Below are positions 1 through 10,193 of a DNA stretch of 64,000 nt, one piece after another (position 1 is the first letter of the stretch; the number at the start of each line of letters is the position of its first letter). Source of the stretch: Psococerastis gibbosa. Lineage: Eukaryota > Arthropoda > Insecta > Psocodea > Psocidae. A program made the position numbers and the translations under genes. The notes below the pieces were generated by a model. That model was not told the DNA's origin, searched no databases, and saw only the letters and a list, made by a program, of their open reading frames with translations. Location of the stretch: contig OZ020485.1 in the NCBI GenBank assembly GCA_963971405.1, forward strand, positions 16,120,001 through 16,184,000, given 5' to 3'.

Positions 1-901
1 ACATAATAATAAAGTCAGATGATAATATTGGTGTACGGCCGAGTTTTGGGTAGCTTGGGTCCTATTGTCCCTTTTAAGGGACACCAGTAAAAGGCTCAAA
101 AATGGTCCACCTTCAACAAAAAAAAGTTCCGTTATCTAGTTTACCTAGTTTATTAACCCTCAATAATCAATTTAAAAAATAATTATACCAATATAAGTGG
201 GGCCACTGGGGCCTAGGCCAGATGTGGAGTGATAAAAATGCAACATACCTTTTCCCGCCAATTTCTCCGACATGTACACAAACTTTTAAGCGCCAAAATC
301 ATCCCGGGGCTGGAGACCGTTATCAATATGGCTGCTAGTGTAGCCTGCACAAGAGAAGTACGCAATTTGGCGGGGAGACCCAGTGATAAGTGTAGCCTGC
401 ACAAGCTAAGTACAAAGTTTCTGACCGGGTCCAAGTATCCGTTCTGCTATGCTGCAATGTGTAAGACTTCGATATCTTTTGCGTTTGTACTTATCTCTGA
501 TAGTTGGCTTATGGTTAACGGGTGCCTCGTAAGGCATATTATGGCTCCCGCAGCTCCAGTTAATGTATTTCTATGGCCAAAATGCAGCAGACACATTCTC
601 TCTTGAATCGATTCGATTCAGAAACACAGAGTTAAAACCGCATAAAAACTTATTGTGTTTTGTCATTAATTCCGGAATCTAAAATAGCGCGTATTTCAAA
701 CCTTCAAAAGTTTGTCCCTTTTGAGGGACGCAGGGACCGAAGGGGTTAATTTTTTGTTCAAAAGTTGAGTTTATTCATTTTTTTTTACTAGGTACCTTAT
801 GAATTTACTCATTTAGGGGGGGGGCATGTCCCCCCTTGGATCCGCCATTGACCAAACTATTGTACCCATATGGGGCACCTACACATTTCTTTAAACATCA
901 G
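1..901. other. No gene seen; left flank or intron of the odorant receptor
   Basis: I find no convincing exon here. The stretch holds two copies of a palindromic word reading GTCCCTTTTRAGGGAC (near 68 and 715), a 15-base word repeated near 339 and 391, and a poly-G block at about 816-845 of the kind found beside 'catgtccccc ... ggatccgcc' in several other places in the window. The missing 5' exons of the receptor must lie here unrecognised or to the left of the window. Confidence 0.4.
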
Positions 902-1094
902 CCTCCAGGAATGTGCCAAATATATTCATGTTCAATTTATATGCTTCCGGTTTATTTGAATTGTTCTTCAATGTTATCACACAGGCGCTGAAAAATTGCG
1001 CGAATGTTTGCAGTGTATGTAAATCTATTTCAGACGAAAATGTTGCTGCCAATGAACTGAGGGACTGGGTCAAGTGCCATCAAAAAACTTTGAG
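902..1094 (+). CDS. Odorant receptor exon (TM4 end to HQ motif)
   Basis: The reading frame is closed at 892-894 (TAA), so the exon starts after the AG at 900-901 or the AG at 907-908. It encodes a hydrophobic stretch (NLYASGLFELFFNVIT), then a cytoplasmic segment ending LRDWVKCHQKTL, the conserved 'HQ.IL' region that precedes TM5 in insect odorant receptors. For the frame to join the next exon, the exon must end at 1094, but the next bases are TTAAGT instead of GTAAGT. A GT one base earlier (1094-1095) would give a frame that stops a few codons later. Confidence 0.75.
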
Positions 1095-4000
1095 TTAAGT
1101 ACATAAAAATATTACTATAAATTAGATATTGTAATTGTGTAAAAGTTATGTTAAAGAAAGATCTACAGGTCAATGGCAAATGACAACTTATCCGAGAGTA
1201 AATAATCCTAAATATACCCCAGGGAATGACGTGTCTAAGATCCCACGTAAGGGATTTTTGCTCCCATATGTTATTAGAATGTGACATACATATGACAATA
1301 TGATACTGAATGACAATTTGTATGTTTGTATGTTGCCAATCAATATTTTTATAGGCTAAAGAATAGTGCTCTCTGATATTTAATTTTTTAAGCAAATAGT
1401 TAGGGTTTTCGGTAAAATGCGCCCAAATGTTATTAGGAAAATTCTAGCATTAAACTGAAAGGCAGTAAAAATACATGGGTTGCCTAGGTAGGGTGGTTCT
1501 TTCTTTCATAGATTGCCAGGCCTAAAGGGATGCGCTAAATTAGGTCAAATTCGTTATTTGATCGAGTCATTTCTAAAATGAAAGCTTATTTTTTTCCGAA
1601 TCCAACAGTGCAGGGTTGCTTAAGTAACGGTTGGAATGAACCATGGCTGTCTAGTCTTAATGTTGATCCGGCCAATACAATTGTTTGGAAAGTCAATCGG
1701 ATACATTCATTAAATTGTTTAGCCCTTTCCATAAAAAAGAAAAGAACCGGTCCGAGTTTACTCCAACATGCTTTCCAATTTATCAACATTAGTAGGTAGA
1801 GAATATGAGCAATTTCATGGTAAATAATTTTCCAGTGGTTAAATTTCCGATATCTCGGGGGGGGGGGGGGGGGGGTTGTCCACCTGACGTCACTGGAAGT
1901 GATGTAAATTCTAGGTTTCGCAGAAAAATTATTTTTTAGTAATTTTTCATTAAAATGTAGTTATTTTTATTTTTTTACCCCCAGAAGCAAACTATCAAGG
2001 GGCAAGTGAACCCCCGCATTTTTTCAACATTAATAACGACTACAATATATGAGAATTTAAAAGAAATCGTTGGAGCCCGTTTTTGAGAAATAATTTTTTT
2101 AGACTTTTTTTTTTGAGTTTTTTGAGAATAAACCCCCCCCCCCAAATTGAGTTGGCCCAAATAAAATAAATGGTCCCGAGGTATGATTTTTGTGAACCTA
2201 CATGCCAAATTTCACCCAAATCTACTGAGTAGTTTGCCCGGAAATAGATGAACAGACAGACAGACAGACAGACATTTCGTAAAAAACACTTTTTTGGGTT
2301 CCTGGGACCTGAAAACGTGTAAATCCGTTCAAATCTCGAAATCAAAAAATTCGACCAACACAAAGCTTTCCTTATACTACGTATAAATTGGAAAGCAAAG
2401 AGAAAGAAATGTTTCAATAACCCACAGCAAGCCTAGCACGGAAGGAAATGATTAACATACCCAAGAAGAAGATTAAATTATTCTAAATAACACCACATTA
2501 CCATAAATTGACTTATGCGACGTCATGTGTTGGCCGCAGAGTAGCCACCAGTAGCACGTCCCTAATTCCCAGTCTGGAATGTGACGTCATTTTCTTGTTC
2601 CCACGTCTGCCGGTGTTTTGGTTCTTGTAATTCTCAACTAAAAACGCCGGTCTTTATTGCTTTCCAATTTATATGTGGAATATGGAAAGCTTTGTGATGG
2701 TCGAAATTTTCGATTCTGAGATTTCAACGGATTTACACGTTTCGAGGTCCCAGGAACCTAAAAAAGTGTTTTTTACGAAATGTCTGTTTGTCTGTCTGCC
2801 TGTCTGTCTGTTCATCGATTTCCGGGCACACTACTTTGTCGATCTTGATGAAATTTCGCATATAAGTTTACAAAAATCATACCTCGAGACCATTTTTTTT
2901 ATTTTGAGCCAATTCAGTTTGGGGGGGTTTTATTCTCAAAAAACTCGAAAAAAACGTCTAAAAAATTATTTCTCATAAACGGCTCCAACGATTTCTTTTA
3001 AATTCACATATATTGTAGTCGTCATTATTGTTGACGAAATGCGGGGGGTCGCTTGCCCCTTGAAAGTTTGCTTCTGGGGGTAAAAAAATAAAAATAACTA
3101 AATTTTAATGAAAAATGACTAAAAAATAATTTTTCTACGAAACCTTTCTATCGATGATTTCTACCTTCAAGCATGTTTTAGGTATTAAATTGAGTAACGA
3201 AACCGGACAGGTTGCTTTCCCAAAAAAAGTTTTGGTTTTGCACAAAAATTATTTTTTGAAAAAATGATTGAAAATTCGCGCTCAAATGCATTGCGTGCCC
3301 TGCCATTATTGCTGTGTGGTAATTAATGTGTTGGTCTGACCTATGTAGAATTTATCTCACTTCTAGTGACGTCAGATGGACAACCCCTCCCCCCGAGATA
3401 TCGGAAATTTAACCACTGGAAAATTATTTACCATGAAATTACTCATATTCTCTATCTAGGCCACTAATGTTGATAAATTGGAAAGCATGTTTGAGTAAAC
3501 TCGGACCGGTTCTTTATTATTTAAAATTCGTTTAATACAAAAAAAACTTATTGTAGGTAGGTTATTATTTTTATTGCCTTATCAAGCATATTATATTTTA
3601 TATTTTCGTGTTACAACTGTCAATTAGCCTACGAGTTTTTAACGTAAATTTGTATTTTAGGTGGGCAAGAGACATGATTGACTTCCATTCACTGGAAAGT
3701 GCCAATAAATACTTTTTCATCGGAACTTACACGGGTCTTGTGGTATTTGCACTGGTATTGTTGGTAAGTTATAAAGGTCAGGTAGAGTCCAATTATTGGA
3801 ACATATACCGGTTTTGCGGTATATGCACTGGTACCTGATACCGAAAAATCGTTTTTACTGTTTACTTACTTACTTACTTTGTACTGGAATGTTAGAAAGG
3901 TTTGGAAATGTCCAGTTGGAACTTAAACGGGTCTTGTAGTATTCGCACTGTTATTGGTGGGTTGAAAAGGTCAAGAAAGGTGCAACAAGAGGGTCTCAAT

Positions 4001-6652
4001 GTGAAACCTCAGGTTACAAAAGGAGTCGAACCTGGTTACAATAAGTCAACGGCGCGCTGTAGTAAATGCAACAAACCCGACCGGTTAAGACCTACAAGTA
4101 GAATGTAATAAAAAGGCGTCGATTCTATAGGCATAGTTTGGTTATTTAGCATCTACCCTCTAAGTACTAACAGTATTACTGAAATAGATTTTTCAGGATT
4201 CAAAGCCGTTGTCACAAGAAGGATAAAGGAATGTCCACTCTATAGCAAGGAAGAGTTCAGAGAACTAAATTGGGACACATATCACACTAACCCCCGTTTA
4301 ATGTGTGCTTTCGGATGAACCTTGTTTTGTTTTAGACATCCTTTTGAACGCTGTCTATCTCACCTTAGTGGGTCATAGACAAAGATTGATTGTTACTTAC
4401 TTACTTACTTTAACGGCGCCTTACCCCTCCCAAGGGGTCGGCGGGACGGATCTTCAACTTCCAGGTGTTCAGGCCTTGAGTATCATTGAGTGAGAGACCG
4501 AGGGTCCTGAGGTTTTCCCTCACTATTGTTTCAAGCGACATCCACGGTCGTCCTATAGGTCTTGTGCCCTCCACTGCACAGTCCCTCACACGTAGTAGGT
4601 GTCAATCTTCTCTTCTTTTCATGTGGCCCCACCACGATAGTCTTCGTTCCCTAACCTTGTCGGTGATAGGTGCTACTTGCATCTCAATGGCCAGCACTCC
4701 GCTCCGTAGGTTGTTGTTGTTGTTTAATATTTTGTGCTAATTTTTTTTAGCAAGATGGAAGTATTACGGATCTATCTTTAATCATTTTTACCTCATCCGG
4801 GTATATTACAATACTGTTTTACTCCACAAGAGTCATGGAGGACATTTCCCAGCAAGTACGTCCATTCTGTTTTAAAGTATCAAAACACAGAAACCGTATC
4901 CATTTTCTGGTGACTTTATATAAAAACTAGCCGCATGTAGGACTATATAACGAAACCGGTATTCTTGCCATGTAGAGGAGTGGTACAGACTCTCACTTCC
5001 ACCCTAAAAGTTGTTGGCTCGAGTCCCACATTTGCTACCTTCGGAAGAGTTGTATAGCAGGTGGTCCCAGACCTTCCTAGTTCAGCGTAAGAGAGGACTA
5101 ATAGCCCTAACTCCGCTAGGTAGTCTAAGTAAAGCAAAAAATAATGATTGTAAATGCAAAAGTGCAATTATTTGAGGAGGAAGAATGCAAAAGGCGATTA
5201 GTCACAAAAATATTTTTTTTGAGTTGGTGGCATCTCTATTGTAGAATCGTCGCATTGACTGCTAAAAAATTGAATGTTTTTTGAACGTTTTTGCCGTATA
5301 CGCAACTTACTAATTCAACGGCGTTATTATATATCTATGTGTATATATTTATATGTTTATATATGCCTATATTTGCTTACAGAGTCAGAAGTTATTTGGA
5401 GAGTCATATGACAAGGAGTGGTATTCACATAATGAAAGAATGAAACGCTCCTTAGTAATTATTTGTACTTACTGCGAAACACGACCTATAACATTTCGCG
5501 CTTTGGGCCTGTATAAGGATAATTCAGAGTTTTTCTCTTCGGTATGGATTTCTCATAATTTTTTTCGTTGTCATTCATTGTACTGGCTATCCCATTTGAC
5601 GAAAAGACATGTTGAGTAGTGGTTCAGACTCCGACTTTCACCTGATAGGTTGTTGGTTCGAGTCCCACACTTGCTGCATTTCGGACTTCTGCACTTCGGA
5701 GGGCATGTAAAGCAGGCGATCCCGGACCTTCCTAGTTGAGTGCAAGAAAGGTCTTTATAGCTCTATCTCCGCTAAATTGGCTTAATAATAGAACAAAAGT
5801 CACTATTTATTTATTTATTTATTTATTTACTAGGTGATACAATCATACAGGGCCTAATACACTACAATTTGTTAGTTTGTCAGTTATAAAAATTTGATGA
5901 AATATCAATAAAAATAAAAAAATTTTAAATTTTGGTGTGATTCAGGGTAAAGCGGCTTAAGGGGGACTGCGGGCCTATTCTGCAGCCTGATGATGGCGAT
6001 TATAATACCGGTATTTATTTAATCCCCTGGTATTAAAAATGTAAACAAGATAATTTTATAATGGAAAGTCCTATTCAAAATTTGTTTGTTTACATTTTTA
6101 ATACCAGGGGATTAAATAAATACCGATATTGTAATCGCCATGATCAGCCTGCAGTCTGATCGAGGCGTTTATAATACCGGGGTTAAATAAATACCCTAGG
6201 ATTATAACTGTAAACAAACAAATTTTGAATAGCACTTTCCATTATAAAATTATCTTGTTTACCAGTGGATTAAATAAATACCGGTATTATAAACGCCCCG
6301 ATCAGGCTGCTGCTAGTGATTAATTTTAATCATAACCAGGGATTAAAAATGTAAACATGATAATTTTATAATGGAAAGTGCTATTCAAAATTGTTTTGTT
6401 TACATTTTTAACCCCAAGAATAAGGTAGTACCAATTGCCAAGGTAGGCCCGCTGGAGGGTTGTAAAACTCGTCATCGAATCCTGGAAAAATTGTTGAAAA
6501 TAAAGTTTTCCGCCAAATTTCAGTGGAAGTTAAAAAACAAATACCAGCCTTGGAGCTAGCCTATCGTATACTAAGCATGTATAATTATTTTTTAGGTTCT
6601 CAATATCGCATACAACTGTCTCACAGTGTTGCTACAAATGCAGAAAAATTGA
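902..6652 (+). CDS. Insect odorant receptor gene (7tm_6), 3' half in five exons
   Basis: This is a seven-transmembrane ligand-gated olfactory channel subunit of the insect odorant receptor family, expected in the dendrite membrane of olfactory neurons with the Orco co-receptor. Five exons were recognised: 902-1094, 3661-3763, 4751-4855, 5383-5541 and 6596-6652, about 204 codons. Family marks in order are a helix followed by LRDWVKCHQKTL before TM5, a TM5 helix, a TM6 helix, the block with KEWYSHNERMKRSL then RPITFRALGLY, and a short last exon with a hydrophobic TM7 end and stop. The last four exons join at phase 0 with good GT/AG borders. The 5' half (about 200 residues) is not in view. The first visible exon has a damaged donor, so this may be a pseudogene or variant allele. 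Introns are loaded with mobile elements. An AATAAA at about 6766 could serve as polyadenylation signal. The family call is strong; the receptor subtype cannot be told. Confidence 0.85.
1742..2398 (+). repeat. R1 repeat copy a, internally deleted
   Basis: R1 is the dominant interspersed repeat of the window. This copy starts AAGAACCGGTCCGAG, has GCTTTCCAATTTAT shortly after, a long poly-G run with GACGTCACTGG, and a deletion that joins 'taaattctag' to 'gtttcgcag'. It then has the CCCAGAAGCAAACTATCAAG block, a (GACA)n microsatellite and the 3' end ATAAATTGGAAAGC. It lies in the odorant receptor intron. Confidence 0.85.
2659..3514 (-). repeat. R1 repeat copy b, near full length, inverted
   Basis: This is the same family as 1742-2398 in the opposite orientation, with all landmarks: the terminal GCTTTCCAATTTAT, the (TGTC)n run, the GGGGGTAAAAAAATAAAAAT block, the GACGTCA with poly-C/G tract, and the terminal CGGACCGGTTCTTT. 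With copy a it forms a tail-to-tail inverted pair separated by about 260 bp. Confidence 0.85.
3661..3763 (+). CDS. Odorant receptor exon (TM5)
   Basis: The exon follows a T-rich acceptor ending ATTTTAG and ends at TTG followed by GTAAGT. It has 103 bases: one base completing a codon plus 34 codons, beginning WARDMIDFHS and ending in a hydrophobic helix (FFIGTYTGLVVFALVLL). It needs a phase-2 upstream exon and ends in phase 0. The 3' half is duplicated twice in decayed form just downstream (3798-3841 and 3918-3961). Confidence 0.75.
3720..3961 (+). repeat. Three tandem copies of a 44 bp piece of the TM5 exon
   Basis: The exon's own 3' end (3720-3763) is followed by two diverged copies at 3798-3841 and 3918-3961. 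All share GGAAC, then a Y-rich block, CACTG and a T/G-rich end. The third copy has an in-frame TAA and no intact donor, so these are not alternative exons. Between the second and third copies lies a short (TTAC)n run. Confidence 0.6.
4393..4735 (-). mobile_element. LINE 3' fragment (RTE-like), decayed
   Basis: Read on the minus strand, frames give pieces such as VRERRLSWWGHMKRRED and LKIRPADPLGRG, which match in order the C-terminal tail encoded at 61015-61438 (RERRLAWWGHTKRRED and the final ADPSEG). The 3' end runs into a GTAAGTAAGTAAG tail, comparable to the AAAGTAAAGT tail of the other copy. There are frameshifts and it is not functional. It sits in an odorant receptor intron. Confidence 0.65.
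4751..4855 (+). CDS. Odorant receptor exon (TM6)
   Basis: The exon is 105 bases (35 codons), phase 0 at both ends, after an eight-T tract and TAG and before GTACGT. It encodes QDGSITDLSLIIFTSSGYIT and a helix ending with RVMEDISQQ, the usual TM6 plus extracellular-loop exon of insect odorant receptors. Confidence 0.8.
4964..5145 (+). mobile_element. SINE-A copy (tRNA-derived), diverged
   Basis: SINE-A is a tRNA-derived family with a head like CATGTAGAGTAGTGGTACGG and a B box near GGTTCGAGTCCC, followed by a body with GGTCCC..CCTTCCTAGTT and CCCTAACTCCGCTAG. This copy has GGCTCGAGTCCC and no clear A/T repeat tail. Confidence 0.7.
5383..5541 (+). CDS. Odorant receptor exon (loop before TM7)
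   Basis: The exon is 159 bases (53 codons), phase 0 at both ends, after TTGCTTACAG and before GTATGG. It encodes SQKLFGESYDKEWYSHNER, MKRSLVIICTYCETRPITF, RALGLYKDNSEFFSS in that order. The tryptophan-tyrosine before 'S..E..KRSL' and the RPITFRA block are the most conserved C-terminal signatures of insect odorant receptors. Confidence 0.88.
5607..5829 (+). mobile_element. SINE-A copy with (TTTA)n tail
   Basis: The head is GACATGTTGAGTAGTGG, the B box GGTTCGAGTCCC, the body has CAGGCGATCCCGGACC and CTATCTCCGCTA, and it ends in a (TTTA)n run at about 5806-5829. It is inserted in the last odorant receptor intron. Confidence 0.8.
5981..6154. mobile_element. Fold-back MITE, ~67 bp arms
   Basis: The outer ends are GCAGCCTGAT and ATCAGCCTGC. 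Reading inward, the arms pair nearly perfectly through TATTTATTTAATCCCCTGG and TTAAAAATGTAAACAA. No coding capacity. Confidence 0.75.
6148..6310. mobile_element. Second fold-back MITE, abutting the first
   Basis: Same family as 5981-6154 and sharing its last bases (CCTGCAG). Arms run from TCTGATCGAGGCG through TTAAATAAATACC, with the loop around TTTTGAATAGCACTTTCC. A fragment of a third copy (about 6320-6450) follows directly. Confidence 0.7.
6596..6652 (+). CDS. Odorant receptor last exon and stop
   Basis: After a T-rich acceptor (ATTATTTTTTAG) the frame reads 18 codons, VLNIAYNCLTVLLQMQKN, then TGA at 6650-6652. This is the standard tiny terminal exon of insect odorant receptors that completes TM7, and it is in phase 0 with the exon at 5383-5541. 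Confidence 0.82.
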   Translation, partial: VLNIAYNCLTVLLQMQKN

Positions 6653-8408
6653 AAGCATCATAACCTTCAAGGGCGGTCACGGCACGGTGTCCAAACGGGG
6701 GGCCCGGAGGAATATTTTTGAAAAAAAGACCCAAAATATGGGGGCTTAATGGATTTTGACTGCCAATAAATCCTTAATTTAGGTTATCGCTGAACTGTTT
6801 GCAACTTCAGTACCACTGTGGTACTCACTGGCGGTGCCACGTTACATTCAAAGTATTCGCGCCATTTTTTTATGGAAATTTATTGTCGCTAATTAAAAAT
6901 TGTGTATTGCATATAAATATAAATATAAATCTTGCTGAATATTTAGGATGCTTTCTTATTTGGTAAAAGGACATTGGGAAGCTGTAAATTGACAACCTTT
7001 ACAACTGCCATAAGCTAATTAATTAAGATTTATGAACATGAAGGTTAGAAAGGGTCCGCACCTAAAATGTAGGCTACGTTTTCAGGAGAATGACCCATTT
7101 GTAGGTTTCATCACATCCTAACTTTTAAATTGTCATGATTTCTGAATATAATCTTTTTTGTATTGATTAATTTTCCCTTTAAGCCGCCGTAACGGCATGC
7201 GTACAAAAGGGGTCTTTCTGAAAGAGTTGCAATATTTCTATACAACATAGACTACTAAAAAAAATTAGGAATATCGCATTTCGTGAACTTAATGTCAATT
7301 TCAACTGGCCTATAACTAGGATAACTAGATTTGAGTAAGTTTCGAGATTTTGACGAAAAAAAATCATTTGTTAATAATTTGATAATCGGACAATAGTAGG
7401 GAAAACACTTCGAAAAACCGAGAAGAATTATATTGTCTTCAATTCTCAACATTTTTCAACACTACACAGCACAACTACCAATATATAGTTGAGTCACGTC
7501 AGCAATTTATCATGTTAATATTTTACAATCCAACAGTACATCTGAAAATAAAGGTCTAAAAACGTGAATAACATTTTATGCAAAATGTAATTTTCATTTA
7601 AAGCAAAACGTTTCCACAAACGAGGAAAAGTGTAATAGGAAAGGTTGAAGTAAACATCAAAAAGGTTGGTAGGTACAGAAGTAATTCGTTATGTTGTCTA
7701 CCTCAGGTGCGTTTATGATGAAAGGTCCCTTAAACACAACATGACCCCGCCATTTTCCGTTTTTCCGCTGTTGTTTGTATTTACATCCCTGATAAATATG
7801 CTTGCTTAAAACTCGGTTAATAAATAACTCGGGATTTATGGAAAAGACAATGCTGATTTCTGTAAAAAATTCTGTTAGTGGGCGGTTTTTATTTTGGAGG
7901 GGCATGGGAAACTACCAAGAGAATAGTATGGGATTTTGAAAAAATAAATAAAAGGAAATAAAATAAACAAAACACATTTTTTCTAAATTACATACTATTT
8001 ATTATTATCAACAACTGTATTTCAATTTCTACTTCCTCACAGTCACAGGTATATTAGCAAGCTACCTAAATAGGTATATTTATGCATATATATATTAATT
8101 ATAAGCAACATTAAAGCTAATAAACCTAGAGTTCGTACCCACCAAAAGAATTTTTTGAATTTTTGGTGCCAACTGGGATTGAAACAGTAAATGTCCTATT
8201 TCTTCTATGGCTTACTGGGGTACCGTGTTGACCACTACACTACGGATTTAATAATTTAATAAACCTTTGCCTTTTTTTAAATAAAGTTAAGTTCGCAGAC
8301 TGGTTCAGTTAGGTAGCTGTTAGCTGTGTAGCTGTGCTAACTTTGAATCTTGTAATTGAGCATCAAGTAGGTATCTTTTAAGGATGTAATACTACGTTGT
8401 AATACTAC
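6653..8408. other. No gene seen; receptor 3' flank
   Basis: AT-rich sequence without supportable exons. An AATAAA at about 6766 may end the receptor transcript. The rest carries only short chance reading frames. Confidence 0.4.
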
Positions 8409-8545
8409 TGTCAGGACATGTAGAGTAGTGGTACTCCGACTTTCACCCGAAAGGTTGTTGGTTCAAGTCCCACACTTGCTACATTTTTTGACCATGCTTG
8501 GGAGGGCATGTAGAGCAGGCGGTCCCGGGTCTTCCTAGTTGAGTG
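8409..8545 (+). mobile_element. SINE-A 5' part
   Basis: It starts GTCAGGACATGTAGAGTAG and keeps GGTTCAAGTCCC and GGTCCCGGGTCTTCC, then breaks off after GAGTGCAGTG, where a different repeat (called X) begins. The 3' half and the A/T tail are missing. Confidence 0.75.
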
Positions 8546-9030
8546 CAGTGACAAAGTACGTTTTGTAAAAGCACAATATCTAAGAAGAAGGACCTCACGC
8601 CGAACAAAATGTTCAAAGAAAGTACGATGGGACCTCCACGATACCACTAGAAGGGCCAACGAGAAGCCGACCTCTGCGAGTTGGGAGCCCGTAGATGGTG
8701 GAGTGTCGTACAAACTCAAGATGATTGGAGGAGTTTTGGTGAGCAGTTCAATACCCATCACGGGTGTTACAGCAAGGAGAAGAAGAAGATATGTAAAAGT
8801 AGCGACTCGTATCTGTACTTGGTTAAGTCATGCTTTCGCCTGTTTGGTTGCGTCAATGGTAAGCTTGACTCAGCTTGTCCATTATCGCTTGTGGCCGGTG
8901 TAGGTTGACATCAAGAACGTATACCAGTTTGCCAATGGGCAAATATTCTTACGGAAACAATACCAATATTAATATTATACTAATATAATAATATAATACA
9001 ATTTGATACAATAATATAATAATAAAGACG

Positions 9031-9087
<57 letters not shown>

Positions 9088-9150
9088 CCGAAATCCATGG
9101 GGTCTTTGGCATTGCTTGGAGAAGGACCTATGGGCCTGGGTCCATTAAAA
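8546..9150 (+). repeat. Unclassified repeat X, with a (TTA)n run inside
   Basis: Pieces recur at 43640-43880 (inverted), 44095-44180, 56572-56830, 15700-15830 (inverted) and 41195-41275 (inverted). Marker words are GTACGTTTTGTAAAAG near the left, GCCGGTGTAGGTTGACATC and CAGTTTGCCAATGG in the middle, and AATCCATGGGGTC near the right. A (TTA)n microsatellite fills about 9030-9083. I see no clear coding region. Confidence 0.55.
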
Positions 9151-9182
9151 GCCATTAAAAGATAATTACTAATAACTAAAAA

Positions 9183-9315
9183 AGTAGAGGTAGAGTTTTA
9201 CATAGGAGAAAAATATATTTGTGAACTTCTAGGGCCTCTCACCACGTCTTTTATGCCCAGCAATTAAAATACGTAGGTGGTCCCATGCTTTAGAAAAAAA
9301 AAAAATGGCGCGCTC
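9183..9315 (+). repeat. Fragment of repeat G
   Basis: Repeat G is marked by GAGTTTTACATAGGAGA at one side and GCGCGC..CAAAA words at the other. Related pieces lie at 17548-17712, 33140-33300, 35576-35770 and 45680-45720. This copy is short and diverged. Confidence 0.35.
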
Positions 9316-9907
9316 AAATTCGGTTAAAAGTAAAATAATATTAACCGATGAGACGGCCAACAACTTTCTGATTGAAAATGATTAAAAACCCAGAAATCAG
9401 AATTTCAATATTAAAAAATAAGAAAAGGAATAAAATATGAATGACTAAAAAGGCTAGCCAACATTGAAAACCAATAACTAGACTCGCTCATCCGGAATTT
9501 TTCCAATGGCAAAGTGTTCCAATGAGCGTTGCTCAAGTATCGAAAATTTATCCAATTCCCAGCAATTTTTTTTATTTTTTTTTTCAAAGATGGCGTCAAA
9601 CGGTTTGGCTTATAGCTGCCGAATTTCGGTGGAGGGAATTAAGGGGGACGGGGTTATAAATCTCAGGTGTTGAAGCCGCGGCACATCTGCCTTTTAGCAT
9701 AATGAGGTGATCTCTGGGATCCGATTATGCAAATTTTTGCAATTAGAATAGAATAATGGGATTGAGCTACGGCGGTTGGTTAAACGATTCCATCTACTTG
9801 AGGGGTTTTTGGATCAGACGGGGAAAATTGGGTGTTAAGTAAGGTCATTGCGGTGAAAATTTCGGTTTGTGCCATTTCCTATTTTTACGTTAGCTATTGA
9901 GGTAGAA

Positions 9908-9990
9908 AGCTTCGGAGGGCATGTAAAGCAGGCGGTTTTGGACCTTCCTAGTTGAGTTTACGGCCCTAACTCAACTAGTTATTATAGGCT
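9908..9990 (+). mobile_element. SINE-A 3' fragment
   Basis: Only the body remains: CTTCGGAGGGCATGTAAAGC, CAGGCGGT, CCTTCCTAGTTGAG and a diverged CCCTAACTC. No head or tail. Confidence 0.6.
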
Positions 9991-10125
9991 AATTTCGCCC
10001 AAATATTTAATTAAAAAAATTGTTTTAAAATTTTATTATAATATATATAAATAATTTTAATTATTTTAATTAATGTATCCGGTTGAGCTCAACAGTCTCA
10101 TATGAAGATTATAATACCATTGTTG

Positions 10126-10193
10126 AGTTACGACACGTCTCCGATTCCACAGTGTGTAGAGACTCACTCAAGTACAAGCTTGCTGCCACCATG
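10126..10193 (-). mobile_element. SINE-B fragment
   Basis: SINE-B is a second tRNA-like family (see 14235-14412). This inverted piece keeps GAGTTACGACACGTCTCCGA, GTAGAGACTCACTCAAGTAC and GCTTGCTGCCACC. Confidence 0.5.

Noticed and set aside
229-606. A 125-codon open frame at the left edge
   Set aside because: The start is non-canonical in context and the peptide shows no family pattern; the composition fits chance.
2040-2417. R1 antisense frames as individual host genes
   Set aside because: They recur in every R1 copy and run through the (GACA)n tract; treated as a repeat property and reported as one observation.
4191-4310. Possible extra odorant receptor exon after TTTTTCAG (peptide FKAVVTRRIKECPLYS)
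   Set aside because: The exons before and after it already join in phase 0 and give the expected TM5-TM6 order, and no good donor follows.
5989-5996. CTGATGA words as hammerhead ribozymes
   Set aside because: At this and other sites (22870, 36722, 40923) no GAAA with a pairing stem follows at a suitable distance.
8409-8545. SINE-A copies as functional tRNA genes
   Set aside because: They have a B-box-like word but no cloverleaf, and carry a shared non-tRNA body and (TTTA)n tails, as SINEs do.
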